Positions 9,274 through 17,343 of a DNA stretch of 64,000 nt are shown here, one piece after another. The stretch is taken from contig NZ_FTOV01000003.1 in the NCBI RefSeq assembly GCF_900156825.1, forward strand, positions 434,001-498,000, read 5' to 3'. Within the stretch, counting starts at the first letter, position 1, and the number at the start of each line of letters is the position of its first letter. The DNA comes from Chryseobacterium gambrini (GTDB lineage: Bacteria; Bacteroidota; Bacteroidia; Flavobacteriales; Weeksellaceae). Both the position numbers and the translations under genes were made by a program. The notes under the pieces were generated by a model. That model did not search any database, was not told where the DNA came from, and saw only the letters and a list, made by a program, of their open reading frames with translations.

Positions 9274-9671
9274 TGTTTATAATTTTTAAACTCATCAAAA
9301 TCTCTGAAATAATCTTTCTCGTCATATAATTCTGAAGCCAAGCACAATAAAACTGCACTATGGCTGAATTTTATATCTCTCCAAATTAGTTTTGGAATAT
9401 AAAGTCCTTTGGATGGAGTATCCAGAATAAACGTTTCATTATTCCCTTCCATATCTAATGTATTAAACTCTATAGTCCCAGAAACTGCAAAAATGATCTG
9501 CTCAAGCTCTTTGTGTGCATGACCACCACGAATAACGTCCTGAGGCGTGTAATACGTCCAGTAAACTCTCTTTATTTCAAAAGGAACGTTTTTTTGTTCT
9601 TCAGCTACAGTAATATAACCCAGATCCTGAGAACCTATTTTAGAAAAATGTATAATATGAGGACTATCCAT
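9270..9671 (-). CDS. fdtA: dTDP-4-keto-6-deoxyglucose 3,4-ketoisomerase (FdtA/QdtA family)
   Basis: A 133-residue single-cupin protein of the WxcM-like/FdtA family. The core [24 protein letters not shown] carries the HAH pair at the active site, followed by the cupin strand FNTLDMEG and the conserved [11 protein letters not shown] segment. It would isomerise dTDP-4-keto-6-deoxyglucose, made by RmlA/RmlB encoded nearby, to the 3-keto sugar used by the aminotransferase. The length fits the family. Distinguishing a galacto-forming FdtA from a gluco-forming QdtA needs structure-guided comparison that I cannot do, so the symbol is provisional. Confidence 0.83.
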   Translation of the reverse strand: MDSPHIIHFSKIGSQDLGYITVAEEQKNVPFEIKRVYWTYYTPQDVIRGGHAHKELEQIIFAVSGTIEFNTLDMEGNNETFILDTPSKGLYIPKLIWRDIKFSHSAVLLCLASELYDEKDYFRDFDEFKNYKQ

Positions 9672-9744
9672 TAATGATGAATATTGTTTAATGATTCTTG
9701 TAAATGTATAAAATTATTAGCAATGATTATTTTTTTGGATCTTT

Positions 9745-11001
9745 TTAGATTTTTTCAACTTTATGGGTAATGCGCGGAAATAAAATACCAGGCGATTTGA
9801 TGATTTCACCAAACTGATTCTGCATACCATGTACTTCAAATCCGAATAATTCTGTTCTGAAAGCTATGTCTGAACGGTTTATCCCCCAAAAAAAATCAAA
9901 ATAATAAGAATCTTCATTAATTGTATAAGGCGGAATTTCAAAACTTACCGTATAGTCTCCTTTTTCTGAGTTTTTGTTTTGACTTACCATTATTCCTGTA
10001 CTCATCACAGTAAGATCATGACTGTTTTTCAGGAAAAATGAAAGATCAATATCTACATCTTTCAGTTTACACATGAATGTAACGGTAATTATAATTCCGG
10101 ACTTAATGTTGATCATATCGCCATTAATAGGCTCTGCCTTATACGATTTTACCAAAATTTTATCATTTTCAACCCTTACATTATCATTGGAATAGTCGTA
10201 AGAGAATTTAATATCACTGTTCTTTTGATATTCAATAATACATTTATTAATGTCTCCTTGAGTTACAAGGTTTCCTTTTTCCAGTAAAAGACCGGCGTTA
10301 CAAAGTTCTTTAATTGCTGTAATATTATGGCTTACAAAAAGTATAGTTCTGCCTTCCCCTTTTGTTACGTCACCCATTTTTCCCAGACACTTTTTCTGGA
10401 ACTCTGCATCTCCTACGGCAAGAACTTCATCAATAATAAGTATTTCAGATTCAAGATGTGCTGCAACGGCAAAAGCCAGACGTACATACATTCCTGAAGA
10501 ATATCTTTTTACAGGGGTATCAATATATCTTTCAACCCCTGAAAAGTCAACAATTTCATCAAATTTTCTTGTGATTTCTTTTCTTGTCATTCCAAGAATA
10601 GCACCATTCAGATAAACGTTTTCGCGACCTGTCATTTCGGGATGAAAACCTGTTCCAACTTCTAAAAGTGAGGCTATTCTTCCGTTGCTGTATATTTTGC
10701 CGGTTGTTGGCTTTGTTACTTTACTCAATAATTTCAGCAGTGTAGATTTTCCTGCACCGTTTCTTCCAATAATTCCTACAGCATCTCCTTGTGCGATTTC
10801 AAAGTTAATATTCTGTAGTGACCACACATATTCAGATTCTCCTTTAGTCGTTCTGTCATTGGCTTCACCAATCTTAAGATACGGGTCTTCTTTTCCTCTT
10901 ACCTTGTACCAAAATCTATTAAGGTCATGAGATAAAGTTCCTGTTCCGACTTGCCCAAGGCGATATTGCTTTGATATATTTTCTGCTTTTAAAGCCAGCA
11001 T
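9745..11001 (-). CDS. wzt: O-antigen ABC exporter ATPase with C-terminal carbohydrate-binding domain
   Basis: A 418-residue ATPase. Walker A GRNGAGKST is at 79-87, the ABC signature is the degenerate YSSGMYVRLA near 167-176, and Walker B ILIIDE is at 187-192. Residues 1-250 form the nucleotide-binding domain. Residues from about 270 form a beta-rich domain like Wzt-C, which in related exporters reads a cap on the non-reducing end of the glycan before export. The gene follows the permease by 18 bp. The C-terminal domain suggests that the chain is terminated by a specific modification, possibly made by the oxygenase or another enzyme of this locus. Confidence 0.92.
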   Translation of the reverse strand: MLALKAENISKQYRLGQVGTGTLSHDLNRFWYKVRGKEDPYLKIGEANDRTTKGESEYVWSLQNINFEIAQGDAVGIIGRNGAGKSTLLKLLSKVTKPTTGKIYSNGRIASLLEVGTGFHPEMTGRENVYLNGAILGMTRKEITRKFDEIVDFSGVERYIDTPVKRYSSGMYVRLAFAVAAHLESEILIIDEVLAVGDAEFQKKCLGKMGDVTKGEGRTILFVSHNITAIKELCNAGLLLEKGNLVTQGDINKCIIEYQKNSDIKFSYDYSNDNVRVENDKILVKSYKAEPINGDMINIKSGIIITVTFMCKLKDVDIDLSFFLKNSHDLTVMSTGIMVSQNKNSEKGDYTVSFEIPPYTINEDSYYFDFFWGINRSDIAFRTELFGFEVHGMQNQFGEIIKSPGILFPRITHKVEKI

Positions 11002-11019
11002 ATTTTGTGTTTTTAAGTA

Positions 11020-11868
11020 TTATACGGTATCCATAAATGTTTTTTCCACTTTATTAAAAGTAACCAGTCCGATTGTAAATAGTATAAAAATAATAATCGT
11101 GCTGACTCCAAGCATTAAAGGAGAAAAGTCGCCTACGCCAAGCCAGCCATATTTGAAACATTCAAAAATACCTGTAAGCGGATTGTAGTAGGAAATTTTT
11201 TTGAAAGGTCCGAATAATGCTGATGCCGGATAGATCACGGGTGTAGCGTACATAAATAAACTCACCCCAAATCCCAAAAGCATTCCGAGATCTTTATATT
11301 TAGTAGTAAGTGAAGAAAACAGCATTCCGGCTCCCAATGCAAAAATAGCCATTAAGGCGATCAGAAAAGGCGTTGCCAACATCCATAGGTTAGGATGAAT
11401 TTCATCTTTAGATAAATAATATCCCCAAATAATAACAAATAAAAGAAACTGAACTGCCAATCTCATAAGATTTGAGATAACAATTGAAATTGGCGTCACA
11501 AGTCTTGGAAAATATACTTTTCCAAAAATTGAAGCATTTCCTGTAAAAGTATAAGAAGTACCGGTAAGTGATCCTGCAAAATAGTTCCAAAGCGTTACTC
11601 CTGCCAGATAAAATAATAGTGGAGGTGCTCCGTCAGTCGGGAGGTTGGCAATCTTTCCAAAAACCACCAGATAAACAATTGTTGTTAAAATTGGATTTAT
11701 GAAAAACCAGATTGGTCCTAAAATGGTTTGCTTGAAACTGGAAACAAAGTCTCTTTTTACAAACATATAGACAAGATCTTTGTAGCGCCATACTTCTTTA
11801 AGCTTCAGATCAAACAAAGAATGTTGGGTTTCAATTGTTTCTGTCCACTTTTGTTGTGGGTCATTCAT
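11020..11868 (-). CDS. wzm: O-antigen ABC exporter permease
   Basis: A 282-residue ABC-2-type permease with about six membrane spans. It has the family-typical amphipathic start (DLVYMFVKRDFVSSFKQTILGPIWFFINPI) and the LAGVTLWNYFAGSL and YYNPLTGIFECF loops. It pairs with the Wzt ATPase encoded downstream to flip a complete undecaprenyl-linked polysaccharide across the inner membrane. It is the first gene of the export operon; a TAAATTTG promoter element lies about 20 bp upstream of the ATG. No wzx or wzy gene is present in the window, consistent with the ABC-dependent route. Confidence 0.92.
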   Translation of the reverse strand: MNDPQQKWTETIETQHSLFDLKLKEVWRYKDLVYMFVKRDFVSSFKQTILGPIWFFINPILTTIVYLVVFGKIANLPTDGAPPLLFYLAGVTLWNYFAGSLTGTSYTFTGNASIFGKVYFPRLVTPISIVISNLMRLAVQFLLFVIIWGYYLSKDEIHPNLWMLATPFLIALMAIFALGAGMLFSSLTTKYKDLGMLLGFGVSLFMYATPVIYPASALFGPFKKISYYNPLTGIFECFKYGWLGVGDFSPLMLGVSTIIIFILFTIGLVTFNKVEKTFMDTV

Positions 11869-11886
11869 CTGTGTAAAATTTTAATG

Positions 11887-11894
11887 CAAATTTA
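11887..11894 (-). promoter_or_regulatory. Promoter -7 element for wzm operon
   Basis: On the minus strand the sequence reads TAAATTTG, matching the Bacteroidota -7 consensus TAnnTTTG, and the predicted start site lies about 15 bp before the wzm ATG. No clear TTTG -33 element is seen upstream. Confidence 0.5.
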
Positions 11895-11991
11895 GATTAT
11901 TTAATTTATTTATCGTTTTCTTTATTGTGAATAATTATTCATTTAAAGTAAGAAAATATCAACTAATATATTAATATTTACTGTTATGAAC

Positions 11992-12023
11992 AAAAAACTA
12001 TCAGCCGTAAAGCCAATAGTTTT
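11992..12023 (-). terminator. Intrinsic terminator after rmlA
   Basis: The arms AAAACTAT (11994-12001) and ATAGTTTT (12016-12023) form an eight-base-pair stem. Two further G-C pairs can form inside, and on the minus strand the hairpin is followed by a U-run. It lies about 20 bp past the rmlA stop and separates ugd-rmlB-rmlA from the wzm unit. Confidence 0.7.
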
Positions 12024-12044
12024 AAAATATATTAATTTAGCCGG

Positions 12045-12908
12045 TTATTTATTAACTAATTTTTTTAGGTATTCCCCATAACCGCTTTTTCCATATTTGG
12101 TTGCCGTTTCCAGTAATTTTTCTTCGTTGATGAATTTATTTCTGAAAGCAATTTCTTCAATACAGCCGATTTTGAAGCCCTGTCTCTTTTCGATTACTCT
12201 TACAAATTCAGAAGCATCGTTTAAAGAATCAAAAGTTCCCGTATCCAGCCATGCTGTACCTCTGTCGAGAACACCTACTTCAAGTTTTCCTTTTTGAAGG
12301 TATACGTTATTTACATCAGTGATTTCCAGTTCTCCTCTCGCGGAAGGCTGAATGTTTTTAGCAATTTCAACCACTTCATTATCGTAAAAGTATAATCCGG
12401 GAACGGCATAATTTGATTTCGGCAGTAAAGGTTTTTCTTCGATAGAAACAGCTTTAAGATCATCATCAAATTCTACAACGCCATATCTTTCAGGATCTGA
12501 AACGTGGTAGGCAAAAACAACACCTCCATCAGGATTAGTCTTGTTTTTAAGTAAAGTTCCCATTTCTGAGCCGTAAAAAATATTATCGCCTAAAACCAAT
12601 GCTGCAGCATCATTTCCAATAAACTGATCTCCTAAAATAAAAGCCTGTGCAAGACCATCCGGACTTGGCTGAACGACATATTCTATATTACAGCCAATCT
12701 GTGATCCGTCTCCTAATAATTTTACAAATCCTTCCTGATCGTGGGGTGTTGTAATAATTAAGATATCTTTAATTCCTGCTAATAACAATGTTGAAAGCGG
12801 ATAATAAATCATCGGTTTATCATAAACAGGCATTAACTGCTTGCTTACCGCGATGGTAAGAGGGTAAAGTCTGGTTCCGGAACCTCCGGCTAAAATGATA
12901 CCTTTCAT
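12045..12908 (-). CDS. rmlA: Glucose-1-phosphate thymidylyltransferase
   Basis: A 287-residue nucleotidyltransferase starting [18 protein letters not shown], with the pyrophosphorylase signature at residues 8-18, then [19 protein letters not shown] and the VLGDNIFYG and [19 protein letters not shown] segments typical of RmlA. It makes dTDP-glucose from dTTP and glucose-1-phosphate, the first step toward dTDP-deoxysugars. The length fits the family. It is the last gene of the ugd-rmlB-rmlA unit, 21 bp after rmlB. rmlC and rmlD are not in the window, so the pathway here probably branches to the 3-acetamido sugar rather than rhamnose. Confidence 0.96.
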   Translation of the reverse strand: MKGIILAGGSGTRLYPLTIAVSKQLMPVYDKPMIYYPLSTLLLAGIKDILIITTPHDQEGFVKLLGDGSQIGCNIEYVVQPSPDGLAQAFILGDQFIGNDAAALVLGDNIFYGSEMGTLLKNKTNPDGGVVFAYHVSDPERYGVVEFDDDLKAVSIEEKPLLPKSNYAVPGLYFYDNEVVEIAKNIQPSARGELEITDVNNVYLQKGKLEVGVLDRGTAWLDTGTFDSLNDASEFVRVIEKRQGFKIGCIEEIAFRNKFINEEKLLETATKYGKSGYGEYLKKLVNK

Positions 12909-12929
12909 CGGTTAATCTGTGTTTAATTT

Positions 12930-14009
12930 TTAATGATACTGTTTTTCGTAGTATTTCTGATAATCTCCGCTTGTTACATTTTCAAGCCATTCTTTATTCT
13001 CAAGATACCAGTCGATGGTTTTCGCCAAACCTTCTTCAAAGGTTACAGAAGGTTTCCATCCAAGATCAGAATTAAGTTTTGTAGCGTCAATAGCATATCT
13101 TTTATCATGTCCCGGTCTGTCTTTTACAAAAGTGATTAATTTTTCAGAGTAGCCTTCTTCTCTGCCTAATTTAGCATCCATTTGCTTGATTAATTCTTTT
13201 ACCAAGTCGATATTCTGCCATTCGTTGAAACCTCCGATATTATACGTTTCTCCGGTTTTGGCTTCGTTGAAGATCTGATGAATTCCTTTGGCATGATCAA
13301 TAACGAATAACCAGTCTCTTGTGTATTTTCCGTCACCGTATATAGGTAAAGGTCTTTCGTTAATAATATTCGAAATACAAAGAGGAATCAGCTTTTCCGG
13401 AAAATGATTCGGACCGTAATTATTTGAGCAGTTTGAAATGATAAACGGCATTCCGTACGTATTTCCGTAAGCTCTTACCAAATGATCTGAAGCCGCTTTT
13501 GAAGCCGAATACGGAGATTGCGGATCATAAGCTGTGGTTTCTAAGAAAAATCCTGTTTCTCCTAAACTTCCATATACTTCGTCTGTAGAAACATGGTAGA
13601 AAAGATTTGTTCTCTTCTCATCAGGGAATCTTCCGTGGGTGTGATCCGGATTTAACGTCCAGAATTCCTTGCAAAGATTCAGGAGATTGGCGGTTCCGTT
13701 CACGTTGGTATTAATAAATGCCATAGGATCCGTAATGCTTCGGTCTACATGACTTTCAGCCGCTAAATGCACAACAGCATCTGGATTGTACTTTTCAAAG
13801 ACTTTTCTAAGTTCTTCAGGTTTTGTAATGTCGGCTTTTTCGAAAACGTAATTAGGTTCGTTTTCGATGTCCTTCAGGTTTTCCAGATTTCCTGCATATG
13901 TAAGTGCATCAAGATTGATGATCTTTGTTTCAGGATTATTTTTTACAAATTCTCTTACCACGTGCGAGCCGATAAAGCCTGCTCCGCCTGTGATGATTAT
14001 ATTTTTCAT
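12930..14009 (-). CDS. rmlB: dTDP-glucose 4,6-dehydratase
   Basis: A 359-residue extended short-chain dehydrogenase. TGGAGFIGSH binds NAD+, STDEVYG supplies the Thr-Asp-Glu dehydratase residues, and YSASKAASDH contains the YxxxK pair. NNYGPNHFPEKLIP is characteristic of RmlB. It converts dTDP-glucose to dTDP-4-keto-6-deoxyglucose, the substrate for the FdtA-like isomerase encoded downstream. The gene starts 4 bp after the ugd stop. The length is normal for the family. Confidence 0.96.
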   Translation of the reverse strand: MKNIIITGGAGFIGSHVVREFVKNNPETKIINLDALTYAGNLENLKDIENEPNYVFEKADITKPEELRKVFEKYNPDAVVHLAAESHVDRSITDPMAFINTNVNGTANLLNLCKEFWTLNPDHTHGRFPDEKRTNLFYHVSTDEVYGSLGETGFFLETTAYDPQSPYSASKAASDHLVRAYGNTYGMPFIISNCSNNYGPNHFPEKLIPLCISNIINERPLPIYGDGKYTRDWLFVIDHAKGIHQIFNEAKTGETYNIGGFNEWQNIDLVKELIKQMDAKLGREEGYSEKLITFVKDRPGHDKRYAIDATKLNSDLGWKPSVTFEEGLAKTIDWYLENKEWLENVTSGDYQKYYEKQYH

Positions 14010-14013
14010 CTGA

Positions 14014-15327
14014 TTAATTTAAAACTGTTTTACGTCCTATACTTTTATAATAAAAACCATTCTGCTCAGGAATTTCCAGCGGATACATATTTCGTCCGTC
14101 GAAAATCACCTTATTGTTCATTCTTTTTGCCATCAGTTCGAAATTCGGATTTTTGAATTCCGGCCATTCTGTTGCGATAAACAAAGCATCTGCATTGTCC
14201 AGAGCTTCGTACATATTTTTTGCGTACTGAATTTTGTCGCCTAATATTTTTTTTACGTTGTTTTCTGCAACCGAATCATAAGCAACAATCTTTGCCCCTT
14301 TTTCCAGAAGTAACGCAATATTGTCTAAAGAAGAAGCCTCACGAATATCGTCGGTATTCGCTTTGAAGGCTAATCCCCACATTGCGATCGTTTTTCCTTC
14401 GATATTTCCTCCGAAATACTTTTCAATCTCCGAAACAAGGACTACTTTTTGGGCAATATTTACATTTTCTGTCGCTTCTAAAATCTGAAAATTAAAATCT
14501 TCCTGCTTTCCGGATTTTATCAATGCTTTCACATCCTTTGGAAAACAGCTTCCTCCATATCCGATGCCTGGGAATAAAAACCGATGCCCGATTCTGTCGT
14601 CACTTCCCATTCCAAGCCTCACTTTATCTACATCAGCGCCTACTTTTTCACAGTAATTGGCAATTTCATTCATGAAAGTAATTTTTACTGCCAAGAATGA
14701 ATTGGCTGCGTATTTTGTAAGTTCAGAAGATTTTTCGTCCATAAAAATAATAGGAACTCCGGTGTTGGTGAATGGCTGATAAATTTTAGCCATAATTTCC
14801 TGTGCTTTTTCAGAGCTTGCTCCTACAACAACCCTTGCTGGGTTCATAGAATCCTCTACGGCAAACCCTTCCCTTAAAAATTCAGGATTGGAAACCACAT
14901 CAAAAGGAATCTGCGTTTTTGAAGCGATAACTTCACGTACTTTATCGGCTGTTCCTACGGGAACGGTGCTTTTATTGACAACAACTTTGGATTCCGTCAT
15001 CATTTCGCCAATATCGTTCGCCACTTTCAGCACATAGGAAAGATCGGCGGAACCATCTTCTCCGGGAGGAGTCGGTAAGGCTAAATAAATAACTTCGCTC
15101 TTATCCAGAGCTTCTTTTAAATTGGTTGTGAAAAATAATCTTTCAGCCTGTATATTTCTCAGGAACATTTCTTCAAGATTCGGCTCATAGATGGGAACTA
15201 CGCCGCTTTTCATTCCTTCTACTTTTTTTTCATCAATATCTACACAGTATACTGAATTGCCAAGCTCTGCCAGAGTGGTTCCTGTAACCAGTCCTACATA
15301 ACCTGTTCCTACAATAGTAATATTCAA
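14014..15327 (-). CDS. ugd: UDP-glucose 6-dehydrogenase
   Basis: A 437-residue protein with MNITIVGTGYVGLVTG at the NAD-binding N-terminus and NKSTVPVGT. The catalytic cysteine C261 lies in GYGGSCFPKDV, and the C-terminal UDP-binding domain contains WGLAFKANTDDIREA. It oxidises UDP-glucose to UDP-glucuronate, giving the polysaccharide locus an acidic sugar or a precursor for others. The codon that aligns with the family N-terminus is TTG at 15327; no ATG occurs in frame just upstream. A TATTTTTG promoter element lies about 28 bp upstream, so it is likely the first gene of the unit. Confidence 0.94.
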   Translation of the reverse strand: MNITIVGTGYVGLVTGTTLAELGNSVYCVDIDEKKVEGMKSGVVPIYEPNLEEMFLRNIQAERLFFTTNLKEALDKSEVIYLALPTPPGEDGSADLSYVLKVANDIGEMMTESKVVVNKSTVPVGTADKVREVIASKTQIPFDVVSNPEFLREGFAVEDSMNPARVVVGASSEKAQEIMAKIYQPFTNTGVPIIFMDEKSSELTKYAANSFLAVKITFMNEIANYCEKVGADVDKVRLGMGSDDRIGHRFLFPGIGYGGSCFPKDVKALIKSGKQEDFNFQILEATENVNIAQKVVLVSEIEKYFGGNIEGKTIAMWGLAFKANTDDIREASSLDNIALLLEKGAKIVAYDSVAENNVKKILGDKIQYAKNMYEALDNADALFIATEWPEFKNPNFELMAKRMNNKVIFDGRNMYPLEIPEQNGFYYKSIGRKTVLN

Positions 15328-15354
15328 AATGTATGTTTTTTAAAAATTCAACCA

Positions 15355-15362
15355 CAAAAATA
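15355..15362 (-). promoter_or_regulatory. Promoter -7 element for ugd-rmlB-rmlA
   Basis: The minus strand reads TATTTTTG, a perfect TAnnTTTG match, placing the likely transcription start about 24 bp before the TTG start of ugd. Located back-to-back with the rimP promoter. Confidence 0.55.
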
Positions 15363-15434
15363 CTAAAAATACCATCACGCCCGTCTTTAATTTCCGGTAA
15401 ATGAACAATACATATCCTGTTGATAATAAGATGT

Positions 15435-15465
15435 TTTGCTTTTTTAATAAAAATTCGTATATTTG
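15435..15465 (+). promoter_or_regulatory. Promoter of rimP-nusA-infB
   Basis: TTTG at 15435-15438 and TATATTTG at 15458-15465 are separated by exactly 19 bp, a full match to the Bacteroidota primary-sigma consensus. The predicted start is near 15469, leaving a leader of about 77 nt before the rimP ATG. Confidence 0.8.
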
Positions 15466-15489
15466 CAGTGGATTTACGGAAAAAATGGG

Positions 15490-15515
15490 AAGGCCTTCGC
15501 AAGAAAGCCTTTTTT
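15490..15515 (+). terminator. Leader hairpin with U-run (possible attenuator) before rimP
   Basis: AAGGC (15490-15494) pairs with GCCTT (15507-15511), with an inner CTT/AAG pairing, and is followed by six Ts. It lies about 20 nt after the predicted transcription start and about 30 nt before the rimP start, so it would act inside the leader of the operon. Confidence 0.55.
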
Positions 15516-15545
15516 CGTACCGTACATCAGGATTTTATATATTTT

Positions 15546-16013
15546 ATGGAGTTTAGAAAAAGAATTGAAGAATTATTACATGAATTCCTCGAGACCAGAA
15601 AAGATTTATTCCTAATCGATTTAAAGATTTCTGCGGGGGATGACATCACCGTGATTTTGGATGGTGACAACGGTGTTTCTTTACAGGACTGCCTTGATGC
15701 AAGCCGCGCGATTGAATTTAATATGGATCGGGAAGAGCATGATTTCAGCTTACAGGTAATGTCTGCGGGATTAAGCGAGCCTTTGGCAACTCCGAGACAG
15801 TTTGCAAAAAATATCGGAAGAGAAATTGAGGTTTTACTGAATGACTCTACCAAAACGGAAGGCGAACTGGCAAAAGTAGATGAAGAAAAGATCACACTCA
15901 TCCTGCGTTACCGCAAGCCGAAAGACATCGGTAAAGGAAAAGTGGATGTGGAGGAGGAAAAAGAAATTCCGTACTCTGAGATTAAGAAAGCATTAGTAAC
16001 AATTAAATTTTAA
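15546..16013 (+). CDS. rimP: Ribosome maturation factor RimP
   Basis: A 155-residue protein from the ATG at 15546 (MEFRKRIEELLHEFLE). A longer reading frame opens upstream at 15420, but it would cover the promoter and leader hairpin, so the shorter start is preferred. FLIDLKISAGDDITVILDGDNGVSLQDC and MSAGLSEPLATPRQF match the RimP N-domain (the GLDRPL-like loop is here GLSEPL). The C-domain from about 85 is a small beta-barrel. RimP helps assemble the 30S ribosomal subunit. It heads the conserved rimP-nusA-infB operon, 15 bp before nusA. Confidence 0.93.
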   Translation: MEFRKRIEELLHEFLETRKDLFLIDLKISAGDDITVILDGDNGVSLQDCLDASRAIEFNMDREEHDFSLQVMSAGLSEPLATPRQFAKNIGREIEVLLNDSTKTEGELAKVDEEKITLILRYRKPKDIGKGKVDVEEEKEIPYSEIKKALVTIKF

Positions 16014-16028
16014 AAGAAAAAAGAATAA

Positions 16029-17264
16029 ATGGACAATATAGCGTTGATTGAATCCTTCGGTGATTTTAAAGACGAAAAAGGGATCAGTAAGATTGATCTT
16101 ATGGCAATTATTGAAGATTCTCTGAAGACACTTTTGAGAAAGAGATATGATTCGGATGATCATTTTGATGTGATTGTAAACCCTGATAAAGGAGATTTTC
16201 AGATATTTTTAAATAAAACGATCGTGGAGGACGAAATGTCTGAAGATGATGATTTGGAAATCGAGATTTCTGAAGCTAAGAAAATTGACCCTACTTTTGA
16301 AGTGGGAGAAGATTTTACGATGGAAATTCCTGTTGCACAGTTGGGAAGAAGAAATATTCTTACATTAAAGCAGATCTTGGCTACAAAATTGCAGGAGCAC
16401 AACAATGCCATGTTGTACGAGCAGTTTAAAGACAGAATCGGGGAGATTGTAGTAGGAGAGATCCACCATATCCGTCATAAGCACGTGATTTTGCTGGATG
16501 ATGAGGGGAACGAATTCATTTTGCCTAAAGAAAATCAGATTCCATCCGATTTCTTTAAAAAGGGTGAGAATATCAGAGCTATTGTTGAAACAGTAGATTT
16601 CAAAGGTTCAAAACCGCAGATTATTATTTCCAGAACTGCACCTAAATTCTTAGAAAAACTATTAGAGCTGGAAATCCCTGAAATTCAGGACGGAACTATT
16701 ATGCTTAAGAAAGTAGTAAGAATTCCTGGAGAAAAGGCTAAGATTGCAGTAGATGCTTACGACGACAGAATAGATCCGGTAGGAGCTTGTGTAGGGGTAA
16801 AAGGATCCAGAATTCATGGAGTGGTAAGAGAGTTGAGAAATGAGAACATCGATGTTATTCAGTGGTCCAAAAACCCTGAGATTTTGGTGAAGAGAGCTTT
16901 AGGAAATGTTACCATCAATAAAATTGACATCAACGAGGAGCAGGAATATGCTTTAGTATACACTCCGGTTGAAGAGATTTCTAAGGTAATCGGAAAACAG
17001 GGTCAGAATATCAGACTTGCTTCTTGGTTGACAGGTTATGAGATTGATGTGCATAGAGAATCCAGCGAAGATGATGATGTTGAGCTTACAGAGTTCAATG
17101 ATGATATCGAGCAGTGGATTTTGGATGAATTTAAGAAAGTAGGTCTTACTACTGCAAAATCAGTTTTAGACAAGGAAACTGTAAGCTTACTGAATATGGT
17201 TGACCTTGAAGAGGAAACGATTGAAGAAGTGAAACGTATTCTGAGAGAAGAATTCGAAGATTAA
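16029..17264 (+). CDS. nusA: Transcription termination/antitermination protein NusA
   Basis: A 411-residue NusA. The N-terminal RNA polymerase-binding domain (1-130), an S1 domain (about 130-200, GEIHHIRHKHVILLDDEGNEFILP) and two KH domains follow in order. The markers are IPGEKAKIAVDAYDDRIDPVGACVG and VIGKQGQNIRLASWLTGYEIDV. The acidic repeats found at the C-terminus of E. coli NusA are absent, as usual in Bacteroidota. It modulates pausing, termination and antitermination. It lies between rimP and infB in one operon, and the leader hairpin upstream of rimP would be a natural target for autoregulation. Confidence 0.96.
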   Translation: MDNIALIESFGDFKDEKGISKIDLMAIIEDSLKTLLRKRYDSDDHFDVIVNPDKGDFQIFLNKTIVEDEMSEDDDLEIEISEAKKIDPTFEVGEDFTMEIPVAQLGRRNILTLKQILATKLQEHNNAMLYEQFKDRIGEIVVGEIHHIRHKHVILLDDEGNEFILPKENQIPSDFFKKGENIRAIVETVDFKGSKPQIIISRTAPKFLEKLLELEIPEIQDGTIMLKKVVRIPGEKAKIAVDAYDDRIDPVGACVGVKGSRIHGVVRELRNENIDVIQWSKNPEILVKRALGNVTINKIDINEEQEYALVYTPVEEISKVIGKQGQNIRLASWLTGYEIDVHRESSEDDDVELTEFNDDIEQWILDEFKKVGLTTAKSVLDKETVSLLNMVDLEEETIEEVKRILREEFED

Positions 17265-17343
17265 GATTTGTAAATAAATTTTAATAAACAGTAAAAAAGA
17301 AATACTTTAATTTTAAGAATTAAAAAAATAGTAAATAATATAG

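Noticed and set aside
15420..15545. Longer N-terminus for RimP
   Set aside because: It would translate through the promoter and leader hairpin. The ATG at 15546 aligns with the family start.
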